DNA from: Streptomyces viridochromogenes DSM 40736
Lineage (GTDB): Bacteria > Actinomycetota > Actinomycetes > Streptomycetales > Streptomycetaceae
Assembly: GCF_000158955.1 (NCBI RefSeq)
Contig: NZ_GG657757.1
Location: 6,282,166-6,346,165, forward strand
Direction of reading: 5' to 3'
Length of the DNA: 64,000 nucleotides
Part shown: positions 32,199-41,200 of the stretch, in pieces
How positions within the stretch are numbered: the stretch's first letter is position 1
Layout of the letters: each line of letters opens with the position of its first letter
Position numbers and translations under genes: made by a program
Notes under the pieces: model-generated
Told to the model about the DNA's origin: nothing
Databases searched by the model: none
Seen by the model: the letters and a program-made list of their open reading frames with translations, nothing else

Positions 32199-33031
32199 TG
32201 CGCCTCGACGTCGTCACGATCTTTCCCGAGTACCTGGAACCGCTGAACGTCTCCCTGGTCGGCAAGGCACGCGCGCGTGGGCAGCTGAACGTCCATGTGC
32301 ACGACCTGCGTTCCTGGACCTACGACCGTCACAACACCGTCGACGACACGCCCTACGGCGGCGGCCCCGGCATGGTCATGAAGACCGGGCCCTGGGGTGA
32401 CGCGCTCGACTCCGTCCTCGCCGACGGCTACGAGTCGGGCTCCGGGGCACCCGCCCTGATCGTGCCCACACCCAGCGGGCGCCCCTTCACCCAGGAACTC
32501 GCCGTCCACCTCTCCGAGCGCCCCTGGCTGATCTTCACGCCGGCCCGCTACGAGGGCATCGACCGGCGGGTCGTCGACGAGTACGCGACGCGGATGCCGG
32601 TCTACGAGGTGTCCATCGGCGACTACGTCCTCGCCGGCGGCGAGGCGGCCGTCCTGGTCGTCACGGAGGCCGTGGCACGGCTGCTGCCGGGCGTCCTCGG
32701 CAACGCCGAGTCCCACCGGGACGACTCCTTCGCGCCCGGCGCCATGGCGAGCCTCCTGGAAGGCCCCGTCTACACCAAGCCGCCCGAGTGGCGCGGCCGG
32801 GACATCCCCGAGGTGCTGCTCAGCGGCCACCACGGCAAGATCGCCCGCTGGCGCCGTGACGAGGCCCTGAAGCGCACGACGGCGCACCGGCCCGACCTGA
32901 TCGAGCGGTGCGACCCCAAGGCCTTCGACAAGAAGGACCGCGAGATGCTCTCCATCCTGGGCTGGGCACCGGACCCCGAGGGCGAGCCGTACGGCCGATT
33001 TTGGCGCAGGACCGAGGGCCTGGCAGAATAG
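32198..33031 (+). CDS. trmD: tRNA (guanine37-N1)-methyltransferase TrmD
   Basis: 277-residue SPOUT methyltransferase that makes m1G37 in tRNAs to prevent frameshifting. Conserved blocks: MRLDVVTIFPEYLEPL, the DDTPYGGGPGMVMK loop, PARYEGIDRRV and the SAM-knot region SIGDYVLAGGEAAVLV. Normal length. Coupled to rimM. rplS follows after 135 bases that may contain a separate promoter. Confidence 0.96.
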   Translation: MRLDVVTIFPEYLEPLNVSLVGKARARGQLNVHVHDLRSWTYDRHNTVDDTPYGGGPGMVMKTGPWGDALDSVLADGYESGSGAPALIVPTPSGRPFTQELAVHLSERPWLIFTPARYEGIDRRVVDEYATRMPVYEVSIGDYVLAGGEAAVLVVTEAVARLLPGVLGNAESHRDDSFAPGAMASLLEGPVYTKPPEWRGRDIPEVLLSGHHGKIARWRRDEALKRTTAHRPDLIERCDPKAFDKKDREMLSILGWAPDPEGEPYGRFWRRTEGLAE

Positions 33032-33166
33032 GTCGCTGTTGTGCGTCCGTCCGGCGCGCGCCCCTGCCACAGGGGGAGACGACGCCCGTCCCGACGCGCA
33101 CAGCTCTGATCCAGAACACCTAGTTTCCGTTGATGACCTGTGGCATCAGCGAAGAAAGCAGACGAA

Positions 33167-33517
33167 ATGTCTCACCTGCTCGACACCGTCGACTCCGCGT
33201 CGCTGCGCAGCGACGTCCCCGCCTTCCGCCCGGGCGACACGGTCAACGTGCACGTCCGCGTCATCGAGGGCAACCGCTCCCGTGTGCAGCAGTTCAAGGG
33301 CGTCGTGATCCGTCGCCAGGGTTCGGGCGTGCGCGAGACCTTCACGGTCCGCAAGGTCTCCTTCTCCGTCGGCGTCGAGCGCACCTTCCCGGTGCACACC
33401 CCGATCGTGGAGAAGATCGAGCTCGTCACCAAGGGTGACGTCCGCCGCGCCAAGCTGTACTACCTCCGCGAGCTGCGCGGCAAGGCCGCGAAGATCAAGG
33501 AAAAGCGCGAGAGCTGA
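33167..33517 (+). CDS. rplS: 50S ribosomal protein L19
   Basis: 116 residues: MSHLLDTVDSASLR, then the L19 core RPGDTVNVHVRVIEGNRSR and GSGVRETFTVRKVSFSVGVE. Sits at the subunit interface near bridge B8. ATG at 33167 chosen because it matches the known Streptomyces L19 start; an in-frame ATG 27 bases upstream adds an unlikely leader. Ends the ribosomal cluster, 45 bases before sipW. Confidence 0.96.
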   Translation: MSHLLDTVDSASLRSDVPAFRPGDTVNVHVRVIEGNRSRVQQFKGVVIRRQGSGVRETFTVRKVSFSVGVERTFPVHTPIVEKIELVTKGDVRRAKLYYLRELRGKAAKIKEKRES

Positions 33518-33562
33518 GCGCTCTCCGGGGTTCGCGTCGGGGCCGGATAGCATCTGGCTCCG

Positions 33563-34291
33563 ATGGACACCGAAGAACAGTCGACGGAGCGCGACCGCTC
33601 CTCCCGCCCTTCCGACTCCGAGGAGACCTCGGACCCCGGAGGGCCGGAGGAACGGTCGCGTTTCGCATTGGTGTCACGTGTCGCTGAGTGGCTGCCCGGC
33701 GGCCGGATCACTCTGACGCTGCTGGCCTGCCTGCTGTTCCTGCTCTTGCTCACTACGTTCGTGCTGCGGCCGTTCCAGATTCCCAGCGGATCCATGGAAA
33801 AGGCATTGAGGATCGGAGACCGGGTTCTCGTAAATAAGTTCGCGTACCGTTTCGGTGCCGCGCCGCAGCGGGGAGACATCGTCGTGTTCGACGGGACCGG
33901 GTACTTCGGGCACGCGGACTACATCAAGCGCGTTGTAGGCGTGGGGGGAGACCACGTGGTCTGCTGTGACAAGGACGGGAGGATCCAGGTGAACGGCCGG
34001 CCGGTCGACGAGTCGCGCTTCCTGTACCCCGGCGACAGCCCGTCCACGGTGTCCTTCGACGTCGTCGTGCCCGGCGGCACCCTCTTCGTCCTCGGTGACC
34101 ATCGCAGCCGGTCCAGCGACTCCCGCGACCACCTCGGCTCGCCGGGCGGCGGCATGGTGCCGGTCGCCGAGGTGATCGGCCGGGCCGACTGGATCGTCTG
34201 GCCCGCCGGCCACGCCGTCCGCCTGCACCGCCCCGACGCCTACGCGCGCGTGCCCGCCCCCGCCGCCGGAAGGGCGGGCGCCCATGGGTAA
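33563..34291 (+). CDS. sipW: Type I signal peptidase SipW
   Basis: 242-residue membrane protease that removes Sec and Tat signal peptides. One N-terminal membrane segment (about 48-68), then the box B IPSGSMEKAL with catalytic Ser77, box D YIKRVVGVGGD with general base Lys122, and box E GDHRSRSSDSR. No second membrane segment at the C-terminus, agreeing with S. lividans, where I recall SipW as the one member without a C-terminal anchor. ATG at 33563. Its TAA overlaps the sipX ATG by eight bases; sipW-sipX-sipY form an operon in S. lividans. Confidence 0.93.
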   Translation: MDTEEQSTERDRSSRPSDSEETSDPGGPEERSRFALVSRVAEWLPGGRITLTLLACLLFLLLLTTFVLRPFQIPSGSMEKALRIGDRVLVNKFAYRFGAAPQRGDIVVFDGTGYFGHADYIKRVVGVGGDHVVCCDKDGRIQVNGRPVDESRFLYPGDSPSTVSFDVVVPGGTLFVLGDHRSRSSDSRDHLGSPGGGMVPVAEVIGRADWIVWPAGHAVRLHRPDAYARVPAPAAGRAGAHG

Positions 34292-35374
34292 CCGCGGCAA
34301 ACCGCGCGGCGTCGTCAGCAACGCCGCGGAGAACCTGCTGCCCACCGGCGCGCGGCGCACCTCCGCCCGTCCGGCAGCGGCCGTACGCGCGCCGAGCGCC
34401 GCAAACTCCAGCGCAAGGTCAAGCGGCGCCGCAGGCGCGGCGCCGTCAAGGAGATCCCTCTCCTCGTCGGCGTCGCCGTCCTCATAGCGCTCGTGCTGAA
34501 GACGTTCCTCGTCCAGGCGTTCGTCATCCCGTCCGGCTCCATGGAGCAGACGATCCAGATCGGCGACCGCGTGCTGGTCGACAAGCTCACCCCGTGGTTC
34601 GGCTCCAAGCCGCAGCGCGGGGACGTCGTCGTCTTCAAGGACCCCGGCGGCTGGCTCCAGGACGAGCAGACGACGACCCCGAAGGACGACCCCGTCGTCG
34701 TCAAGCAGGTCAAGGAAGGGCTCACCTTCATCGGTCTGCTGCCGTCCGACAACGAGAAGGACCTCATCAAGCGGGTCGTCGGGGTCGGCGGTGACCGCGT
34801 CAAGTGCTGCGACGGCCAAGGGCGCGTGACCGTCAACGGCATCCCGCTGAACGAGGACTACCTGTACCCCGGCGCCGCCCCGTCCGACACGCCGTTCCAG
34901 GTCACCGTCCCCCAGGGCCGGCTGTGGGTGATGGGCGACCACCGGAACAACTCCGCCGACTCCCGCGCCCACCAGGACCGCGACTACGGCGGCACGGTCT
35001 CCGAGGACGAGGTGGTGGGCCGCGCCATGGTCATCGCCTGGCCCTTCGGGCACTGGAACATGCTCGACGAACCACAGACCTACGCCTCCGTGTCGGACTG
35101 GACCGGGTCGACCGCTGCGCCCCCGCTGTCGCATAGGGTTGCTTCCGACGATTCGAACGGAACGATCCAGCTCCCGACCCCTGCGGAACTCCCGCTCGTT
35201 ATGGGAGTGGTGGGCCTGCGCCGCGTATGGGGCAGGCGGCGGCACAGAGTGAGGAGTTGGCGTGGGGGATGTGGCGGTTGGCGCACGGTCCGGACACGAC
35301 GGCGAGGAGCACCGCGGGAGCCCCGCGGAATCCACCGTCCCGGCCGCGGACAGCGCCGTGACCTCCGGGAATGA
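34284..35374 (+). CDS. sipX: Type I signal peptidase SipX, apparent frameshift near the 5' end
   Basis: The expected start, ATG 34284, reads MGNRGKPRG...GARRTSA and then runs out of frame to a stop at 34487. The rest of the protein (GRTRAERRKL, Arg-rich patch, membrane segment IPLLVGVAVLIALVL, box B IPSGSMEQTI, box D LIKRVVGVGGD, box E GDHRNNSADSR) is in another frame, which has no start codon until a GTG at 34493 inside the membrane segment. One base appears to be missing within about 34362-34376. The C-terminal 38 codons overlap sipY and read Arg-rich, so the tail may also differ from relatives (S. lividans SipX is near 320 residues). Could be a sequencing error, a real lesion or recoding. 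Confidence 0.72.
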
Positions 35375-36224
35375 CTCCGGGGCAGCCGAGGGCGACAGGG
35401 TGACGGGCGAGCACAGGACAGCCGAGGGACAGGGGCCGGGCGGTACGGCCCGCACAGCGAAGAAGCCACGCTCCTTCTGGAAGGAGCTGCCCATCCTGAT
35501 CGGCATCGCGCTGGTGCTCGCGCTGCTGATCAAGACCTTCCTGGTGCAGGCGTTCTCCATCCCCTCCGACTCGATGCAGAACACGCTCCAGCAGGGCGAC
35601 CGTGTGCTGGTCGACAAGTTCACCCCCTGGTTCGGCTCCGAGCCCGAGCGGGGCGAGGTCGTCGTCTTCCACGACCCCGACAACTGGCTGGCGGGCGAGC
35701 CGACGACTGAGCCGAACGCGCTCCAGACGTTCCTCAGCTGGATCGGCCTCATGCCGTCGGCGGAGGAGAAGGACCTCATCAAGCGCGTCATCGGCGTCGG
35801 CGGCGACACGATCGAGTGCAAGAACACCGGCCCGTTGACGGTCAACGGCAAGGCGCTGGACGAGAAGTCGTACGTCTACGCCGGCAACACGCCGTGCAGC
35901 GTCGACGACCAAGGCGGTCAGTTCAAGGTAAAGGTTCCCAAGGGCTACATCTGGGTCATGGGAGACCACCGGCAGAATTCCCGGGACTCCCGCTACAACC
36001 AGGCGGACGCGCACCACGGCATGGTGCCGGTGAAGGACGTCGTCGGCCGTGCCGTCGTCATCGCCTGGCCGGTCAACCGCTGGGACAACCTGCCGGTGCC
36101 TGACACCTTCGACCAGAGCGGTCTGAACGCGCAGCCGGCCGCGGCCGGTCTGCCGGCGGCGCCGCAGGGGCTCGCGCTCGCCGGTGTGGTGCCGGTGGTG
36201 TGGTGGCGCCGCAGGAAGCAGTGA
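35262..36224 (+). CDS. sipY: Type I signal peptidase SipY
   Basis: 320 residues. Polar N-terminus, membrane segment about 75-92, box B IPSDSMQNTL with Ser104, box D LIKRVIGVGGD with Lys174, box E GDHRQNSRDSR, and a C-terminal hydrophobic segment (GLALAGVVPVVWW) followed by RRRKQ, the unusual second anchor of Streptomyces signal peptidases. SipY is the main enzyme in S. lividans. GTG at 35262 follows GAGGAG and lies inside the end of sipX. Confidence 0.93.
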   Translation: MGDVAVGARSGHDGEEHRGSPAESTVPAADSAVTSGNDSGAAEGDRVTGEHRTAEGQGPGGTARTAKKPRSFWKELPILIGIALVLALLIKTFLVQAFSIPSDSMQNTLQQGDRVLVDKFTPWFGSEPERGEVVVFHDPDNWLAGEPTTEPNALQTFLSWIGLMPSAEEKDLIKRVIGVGGDTIECKNTGPLTVNGKALDEKSYVYAGNTPCSVDDQGGQFKVKVPKGYIWVMGDHRQNSRDSRYNQADAHHGMVPVKDVVGRAVVIAWPVNRWDNLPVPDTFDQSGLNAQPAAAGLPAAPQGLALAGVVPVVWWRRRKQ

Positions 36225-36237
36225 TTCCGCCGGCGGG

Positions 36238-36267
36238 CTGACCCTGGTCGGTACCCCCGGGTAGGGT
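36238..36267 (+). promoter_or_regulatory. Promoter of the sipZ operon, probably giving a leaderless mRNA
   Basis: CTGACC (36238-36243), 18-base spacer, TAGGGT (36262-36267). Transcription would start about seven bases after the -10, that is at the sipZ ATG (36276), so the message would have almost no leader. Agrees with the report that sipZ starts a separate operon in S. lividans. Confidence 0.68.
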
Positions 36268-36275
36268 GCGGACCC

Positions 36276-37055
36276 ATGGGTGGCGAGAGCATGACGCACA
36301 CGGCCCCGCGCAGCGGTGGCTCAGACACGGGCCCGGTGGGCAGCCGGACCGGACAGCGCTTGTCCGGACTGGCCGTCGCGCTGGGCCTCGTGCTGTTCCT
36401 CGGGGGATTCGCCTGGGGAGCGGTGGTCTACCGTCCGTACACCGTGCCCACCGGTTCGATGACCCCGACGATCGCCGCGGGCGACCGGATCCTCGCGCAG
36501 CGCGTCGACGGCGCCGAGGTGCGCCGTGGCGACGTCGTCGTCTTCAAGGACGCGACCTGGGCCAACGCGCCGATGGTCAAGCGCGTGGTCGCCGTCGGCG
36601 GCGACACGGTCTCCTGCTGCCAGGACGGCAAGCTGAAGGTCAACGGCAAGGAGATCGACGAGCCCTATCTGACCAAGGGCGAGCCGGCCGAGATCACCGG
36701 TTTCCCGACCGTGACCGTTCCCGAGGGCCGGCTGTTCCTGCTCGGTGACGAGCGCGGCAGCTCCCTGGACTCCACCGCCCATCTGACCGACGCCGCAGGC
36801 GGCACGGTGGCGCGCTCCGCCGTCGACGCGCGCGTGGACGCCGTCGTCTATCCCATGAACGGCATGCTGCCCCGCCCCACCGGCTTCGAGGCGCTCGGCG
36901 CTCTGTCCTCGCCCGGACCGCTGCGGACGATCATCGCCCTGGTGATCGGCGGCGCGGTGCTCGTCCTCGGCGGGGGTGCCTACGGGCCCATCGCCAAGCG
37001 CACGGGCGCCGCCCGGGCCCGGCGGGCGAGCGCGGAGCCCGCAGGTGTCCGCTGA
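36276..37055 (+). CDS. sipZ: Type I signal peptidase SipZ
   Basis: 259 residues. Membrane segment about 30-52, box B VPTGSMTPTI with catalytic Ser61, box D MVKRVVAVGGD with Lys102, box E GDERGSSLDS (Glu where the others have His), and a C-terminal membrane segment (IIALVIGGAVLVLGGGA) then a basic tail. ATG at 36276 fits a leaderless transcript; an alternative ATG is 36291. The next gene, a Nudix hydrolase, overlaps by 11 bases, as in the S. lividans sipZ operon. Confidence 0.92.
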   Translation: MGGESMTHTAPRSGGSDTGPVGSRTGQRLSGLAVALGLVLFLGGFAWGAVVYRPYTVPTGSMTPTIAAGDRILAQRVDGAEVRRGDVVVFKDATWANAPMVKRVVAVGGDTVSCCQDGKLKVNGKEIDEPYLTKGEPAEITGFPTVTVPEGRLFLLGDERGSSLDSTAHLTDAAGGTVARSAVDARVDAVVYPMNGMLPRPTGFEALGALSSPGPLRTIIALVIGGAVLVLGGGAYGPIAKRTGAARARRASAEPAGVR

Positions 37056-37569
37056 GGCCGTGGGGCCCGGCGAGGACACCCACACGGGCGGGCCGCGCAA
37101 GGTCGCCCGGGTGGTGCTGCTCGACCCGCAGGACCGCATCCTGCTGTTGCACGGGCACGAGCCCGACGATCCGGCCGACGACTGGTGGTTCACCCCCGGT
37201 GGCGGCGTCGAGGGCGACGAGACCCGTGAAGAAGCCGCACTGAGGGAACTCGCCGAGGAGACGGGCATCACCGAGGTCGAGCTCGGCCCGGTGCTGTGGC
37301 GGCGGATGTGCTCGTTCCCGTTCGCGGGCCGCCGCTGGGACCAGGACGAGTGGTACTACCTGGCTCGAACGGACCGCACGGAGATCCAGGCCGCGGGGCT
37401 GACCGAGCTGGAACGGCGCAGTGTCGCCGGAGCGCGCTGGTGGACGTGTCCGGAACTGACCCGGGCACATGAGACGGTGTATCCGACCAGACTCGCCGGG
37501 CTGCTGCGCACGCTGCTCGACGAAGGTCCCCCGGCCAGGCCCGTGATCCTTGACCCGGAAATCGTCTGA
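37045..37569 (+). CDS. Nudix hydrolase
   Basis: 174 residues; the Nudix box GGGVEGDETREEAALRELAE continuing ETGI is complete, with the REL and EE metal ligands. Hydrolyses a nucleoside diphosphate linked to some other group; the substrate cannot be deduced. GTG at 37045 lies within the end of sipZ; the two are co-transcribed. The preceding sequence in the same frame is Pro/Arg-rich and not conserved. Confidence 0.9.
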   Translation: MSAEAVGPGEDTHTGGPRKVARVVLLDPQDRILLLHGHEPDDPADDWWFTPGGGVEGDETREEAALRELAEETGITEVELGPVLWRRMCSFPFAGRRWDQDEWYYLARTDRTEIQAAGLTELERRSVAGARWWTCPELTRAHETVYPTRLAGLLRTLLDEGPPARPVILDPEIV

Positions 37570-37625
37570 GGGCTCACGGTACTGGCGCACAATGGTGGGA
37601 TCGCACGGCTGAAGGGGAACATGCC

Positions 37626-37934
37626 ATGAGCGCCGAGGACCTCGAGAAGTACGAGACCGAGATGGAGCTGAAGCTCTACCGGGAGTACCGCGATGTCGTC
37701 GGTCTGTTCAAATACGTGATCGAGACCGAGCGGCGCTTCTACCTGACCAACGACTACGAGATGCAGGTGCACTCGGTCCAGGGTGAGGTGTTCTTCGAGG
37801 TGTCCATGGCGGACGCCTGGGTGTGGGACATGTACCGGCCGGCGCGGTTCGTGAAGCAGGTCCGGGTCCTCACGTTCAAGGATGTGAACATCGAGGAGCT
37901 GAACAAGAGCGATCTCGAGCTGCCGAGTGGGTGA
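37626..37934 (+). CDS. DUF2469 family protein
   Basis: 102 residues, highly conserved actinobacterial protein of unknown role: start MSAEDLEKYETEMELKLYRE, acidic and aromatic-rich (YVIETERRFYLTNDYEMQV, WVWDMYRPARFVKQVRV). AAGGGGAACATGCC provides the ribosome site before the ATG at 37626. Constantly placed between the Nudix and YraN genes. GCACAATGGTGGGATCG at 37587 resembles the -10 region upstream of rpsP. Confidence 0.9.
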   Translation: MSAEDLEKYETEMELKLYREYRDVVGLFKYVIETERRFYLTNDYEMQVHSVQGEVFFEVSMADAWVWDMYRPARFVKQVRVLTFKDVNIEELNKSDLELPSG

Positions 37935-38046
37935 CGGGGTGGCAGACCGGGTGGGTGACGGGGTTATCCACAATCGCTGAGCCGTCCACCAAGATCCACT
38001 TCGTGGGGACGGGTGCGTGATCGTTGGCGCCGGAGGTGGTGCCGAC

Positions 38047-38418
38047 ATGAACGCACAGCGGGCGCGCAGCGCCATGGGCAAGTACGGCGAGAGCCTGGCC
38101 GCACGGCGGCTGGCCGAGGCCGGTCTGACGGTGCTGGAGCGCAACTGGCGCTCCGGCCGGACCGGTGAGATCGACATCGTGGCCAGGGACGGGGACGTCC
38201 TGGTCGTCTGCGAGGTGAAAACCCGCAGGGCAGGTCCCTTCGGGCATCCCATGGCGGCCGTGACCCCGCGGAAGGCGGAGCGCCTGCGGGACCTCGCCGA
38301 GCGGTGGATCCAGACCCACGGGGGCGCGCCGCCCGGCGGGGTCCGCATCGACGTGGTCGGGGTCCTGCTGCCGGCCCGCGGCGCGGCCGTGGTCGAGCAC
38401 GTGCGAGGGGTGGCCTGA
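38047..38418 (+). CDS. YraN-family (UPF0102) endonuclease-like protein
   Basis: 123 residues with the restriction-endonuclease-like core: GKYGESLAARRLAEAGLTVLE, then GEIDIVARDGDVLVVCEVKTR, which supplies the D...E-x-K catalytic pattern. Holliday-junction or repair roles have been proposed but not settled. ATG at 38047 follows GGAGGTGG. Start of a YraN-ComM-DprA operon; its TGA shares one base with the next ATG. Confidence 0.9.
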   Translation: MNAQRARSAMGKYGESLAARRLAEAGLTVLERNWRSGRTGEIDIVARDGDVLVVCEVKTRRAGPFGHPMAAVTPRKAERLRDLAERWIQTHGGAPPGGVRIDVVGVLLPARGAAVVEHVRGVA

Positions 38419-40043
38419 TGGGATTCGCCCGTACGTGTTCGGTGGCGCTGGTCGGTGTCGAGGGCGTGGTCGTCGAGGTGCAGGCCGACCTCGAACCGGG
38501 CGTCGCGGCGTTCACACTGGTGGGACTGCCCGACAAGAGCCTCACGGAGAGCCGGGACCGGGTGCGCGCCGCCGTCGTCAACTCGGGCGCGGCCTGGCCC
38601 CAGAAGAAACTCACGGTCGGCCTGAGCCCGGCCTCGGTGCCGAAATCGGGCAGCGGCTTCGACCTGGCCGTCGCGGCGGCGGTCCTGGGCGCGGCGGAGC
38701 GCATCGACCCACGGGTCCTCGCCGACATCGTGATGATCGGGGAGCTGGGGCTGGACGGGCGGGTGCGGCCGGTGCGAGGGGTGCTGCCGGCGGTGCTGGC
38801 GGCGGCTGACGCGGGGTACGAGCAGGTGGTGGTGCCGGAGAGTGCCGCCGCCGAGGCGTCCCTCGTGCCCGAGGTCTCCGTGCTGGGCGTGCGCAGCCTG
38901 CGCCAGCTGATCGCCGTCCTGGCCGACGAACCCGTACCCGACGAGGAAGCGGACGGACCGGGCCGCCCGGATCCGCTCCTCGCCGGCCTGCGCATGCCGG
39001 GCACGGGCGCGGCCACCGGCATGCACAGCGTGGGCGCGGCCCAGCACGACCACGGCCACGACCTGGAGGACGTCGTCGGTCAGATCTCCGCGCGCACGGC
39101 GGTGGAGGTGGCCGCGGCCGGCGGACACCACCTGTTCCTGGAAGGGCCTCCCGGCGCCGGCAAGACGATGCTCGCGGAGCGACTGCCCGCCATCCTGCCC
39201 CGACTGGGCCGGCAGGAGTCCCTGGAGGTCACCGCCGTGCACTCCGTGGCGGGCCTGCTGCCCCCGGGCAAGCCCCTGATCGACGCCGCCCCCTACTGCG
39301 CGCCGCACCACTCGGCCACGATGCAGGCGCTCGTCGGCGGCGGCCCGGGCATCGCACGGCCCGGCGCGGTGTCGATGTCCCATCGGGGTGTCCTGTTCCT
39401 GGACGAGACGCCCGAGTTCAGCAGCCGGGCCCTGGACGCCCTGCGCCAGCCGCTGGAGGCGGGGCACGTCGTGATCGCCCGCAGCGCGGGAGTCGTACGC
39501 TTCCCGTCGAAGTTCCTCATGGTGTTGGCGGCCAACCCCTGCCCCTGTGGCCGTTTCTCCCAGCGGGACGATCTGTGCGAGTGCCCGCCGTCGGCGATCC
39601 GCCGCTACCAGGCCAGGCTCTCCGGTCCGCTGCTGGACCGGGTCGACCTGCGCGTCGAGGTGGACCGCGTCACCCGCACCGAGCTGACCGCCTGCGGGGC
39701 ACGGGGCGAGTCCACCGCGACGGTCGCAGGCCGGGTGCGGGCGGCCCGGGAGCGGGCCGCGGAGCGCCTCGCCGGCACCCCGTGGCACACCAACAGCGAG
39801 GTACCCGGCCGTGAGCTGCGCAGCCGCTGGTACGCCGCGTCGGGAGCGATGGACGAGGCCGAGCGGAGCCTGGAGCGGGGCGTCCTGACCGCCCGCGGCC
39901 TCGATCGCGTCCTGCGCGTGGCCTGGACCGTCGCCGATCTCGTCGGCCACGACCGGCCCGACGCGACGGACGTCGCGCTCGCGCTCCAGCTGCGCACCGG
40001 AGTGCCCAGGGGCGTCCCCATGGCCATCGGAGCCCTGACGTGA
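38418..40043 (+). CDS. ComM-like AAA+ ATPase (magnesium-chelatase family)
   Basis: 541 residues. An N-terminal Lon-protease-like domain (VGLPDKSLTESRDRVRAAV) with VPKSGSGFDLAVA, then the AAA+ domain with Walker A GPPGAGKTM near 243, Walker B GVLFLDETPEF near 325 and sensor ANPCPCG with a Cys cluster (CGRFSQRDDLCECP). A C-terminal helical domain follows. Homologues such as ComM drive branch migration during natural transformation. Overlaps YraN by one base and dprA by four. Confidence 0.9.
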   Translation: MGFARTCSVALVGVEGVVVEVQADLEPGVAAFTLVGLPDKSLTESRDRVRAAVVNSGAAWPQKKLTVGLSPASVPKSGSGFDLAVAAAVLGAAERIDPRVLADIVMIGELGLDGRVRPVRGVLPAVLAAADAGYEQVVVPESAAAEASLVPEVSVLGVRSLRQLIAVLADEPVPDEEADGPGRPDPLLAGLRMPGTGAATGMHSVGAAQHDHGHDLEDVVGQISARTAVEVAAAGGHHLFLEGPPGAGKTMLAERLPAILPRLGRQESLEVTAVHSVAGLLPPGKPLIDAAPYCAPHHSATMQALVGGGPGIARPGAVSMSHRGVLFLDETPEFSSRALDALRQPLEAGHVVIARSAGVVRFPSKFLMVLAANPCPCGRFSQRDDLCECPPSAIRRYQARLSGPLLDRVDLRVEVDRVTRTELTACGARGESTATVAGRVRAARERAAERLAGTPWHTNSEVPGRELRSRWYAASGAMDEAERSLERGVLTARGLDRVLRVAWTVADLVGHDRPDATDVALALQLRTGVPRGVPMAIGALT

Positions 40044-41200
40044 GCCTCACCGGCCCACCGGACGACGAACTGCTCGCCCGGGTCTTCCTCACCCGTGTCA
40101 TCGAGCCCGGCGACGAGGTCGGCGGGCGGTGGGTGCGTGAGTTCGGGGTGCGGGAGGTGGCCCGGCGGCTGATGGAGCGCGGCCTGCCGCTGCCCGGGGT
40201 GAGCGGCAAGCGGTGGGCCGGGCTGCTGGCCAGGGCCGGGGCGGCGCGGCCGCGTGAGGATCTCGCCGTCGCCCAGGACGCCGGGGTGCGGTTCGTCTGC
40301 CCCGGCGGGGTGGAGTGGCCGGGACAGCTCGACGATCTCGGGGATGCCCGGCCGCTGGGCCTGTGGGTGCGGGGGCGGGCCGGTCTGCGGATGTGGGCGC
40401 TGCGGTCCGTCGCCGTCGTGGGGGCCCGGGCCTGTACCGAGTACGGGGCCCACATGGCGGCCACCCTCGCCACCGGCCTCGCCGAACAGGGCTGGGTCGT
40501 GGTGTCCGGCGGGGCCTACGGGGTCGACGGCGCCGCGCACCGCGGTGCCCTCGGCGCGGGCGGCGCCACCGTTGCCGTCCTCGCCTGCGGCGTCGACCGC
40601 CCCTACCCGCGCGGACACGCCCAGCTGATCACCAGGATCGCCGACCAGGGGCTTGTCGTGGGGGAGTTGCCTCCCGGGGACCATCCGACGCCGAGCAGGT
40701 TCATCCTGCGGAACCGGGTGATCGCCGCCCTCACCCGCGGCACCGTGGTCGTCGAGGCCGCCCACCGCAGCGGTTCCCTGGTCACGGCGCGGGCGGCCCA
40801 GCGCCTCGGCCGGCTCACGATGGGTGTGCCGGGCCCCGTCACCAGCGGCCTGTCCGCCGGCGTGCACGAACTGCTGCGGGGCGAGGCGACCCTGGTCACC
40901 GACGCCGCGGACATCGTCGAACTGGTCGGGGACATCGGACAGCTGGCTCCCGACCGGCGTGGCCCCGTCCTGCCCCGCGACCTGCTGGAGCCGGCCACCC
41001 GGCAGGTGCTCGCCGCGCTGCCGGCCCGGCGGGCGGCCCGCCCGGACGAGATCGCCCGCGGTGCTCAGACCACGCAGGACGACGCGATCGCGAGGCTGTA
41101 CGAACTACGGGCACTCGGTTACGTCGAACGACACGACGACGGCTGGAAGTTGACACGCCAGGCGATGACGTCGGTCCGCGGCGCTGCCGCACCACCGTGA
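40040..41200 (+). CDS. dprA: DNA-processing protein DprA
   Basis: 386 residues. Rossmann-like DprA domain: VAVVGARACTEYGAHMA, VVSGGAYGVDGAAHRGAL, the RFILRNRVIAAL motif and GSLVTARAAQRLGR. A C-terminal winged-helix segment (ATRQVLAALP, TQDDAIARLYELRALGYVE) follows. DprA protects incoming single-stranded DNA and loads RecA; its role in Streptomyces is unclear since transformation is not natural there. GTG at 40040 overlaps the ComM-like stop (GTGA). whiG follows after 272 bp. Confidence 0.93.
   Translation: MSLTGPPDDELLARVFLTRVIEPGDEVGGRWVREFGVREVARRLMERGLPLPGVSGKRWAGLLARAGAARPREDLAVAQDAGVRFVCPGGVEWPGQLDDLGDARPLGLWVRGRAGLRMWALRSVAVVGARACTEYGAHMAATLATGLAEQGWVVVSGGAYGVDGAAHRGALGAGGATVAVLACGVDRPYPRGHAQLITRIADQGLVVGELPPGDHPTPSRFILRNRVIAALTRGTVVVEAAHRSGSLVTARAAQRLGRLTMGVPGPVTSGLSAGVHELLRGEATLVTDAADIVELVGDIGQLAPDRRGPVLPRDLLEPATRQVLAALPARRAARPDEIARGAQTTQDDAIARLYELRALGYVERHDDGWKLTRQAMTSVRGAAAPP

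Noticed and set aside
34493..34520. GTG 34493 as the true sipX start
   Set aside because: It would delete most of the N-terminal membrane segment, and the normal SipX N-terminus is visible from ATG 34284 in another frame.
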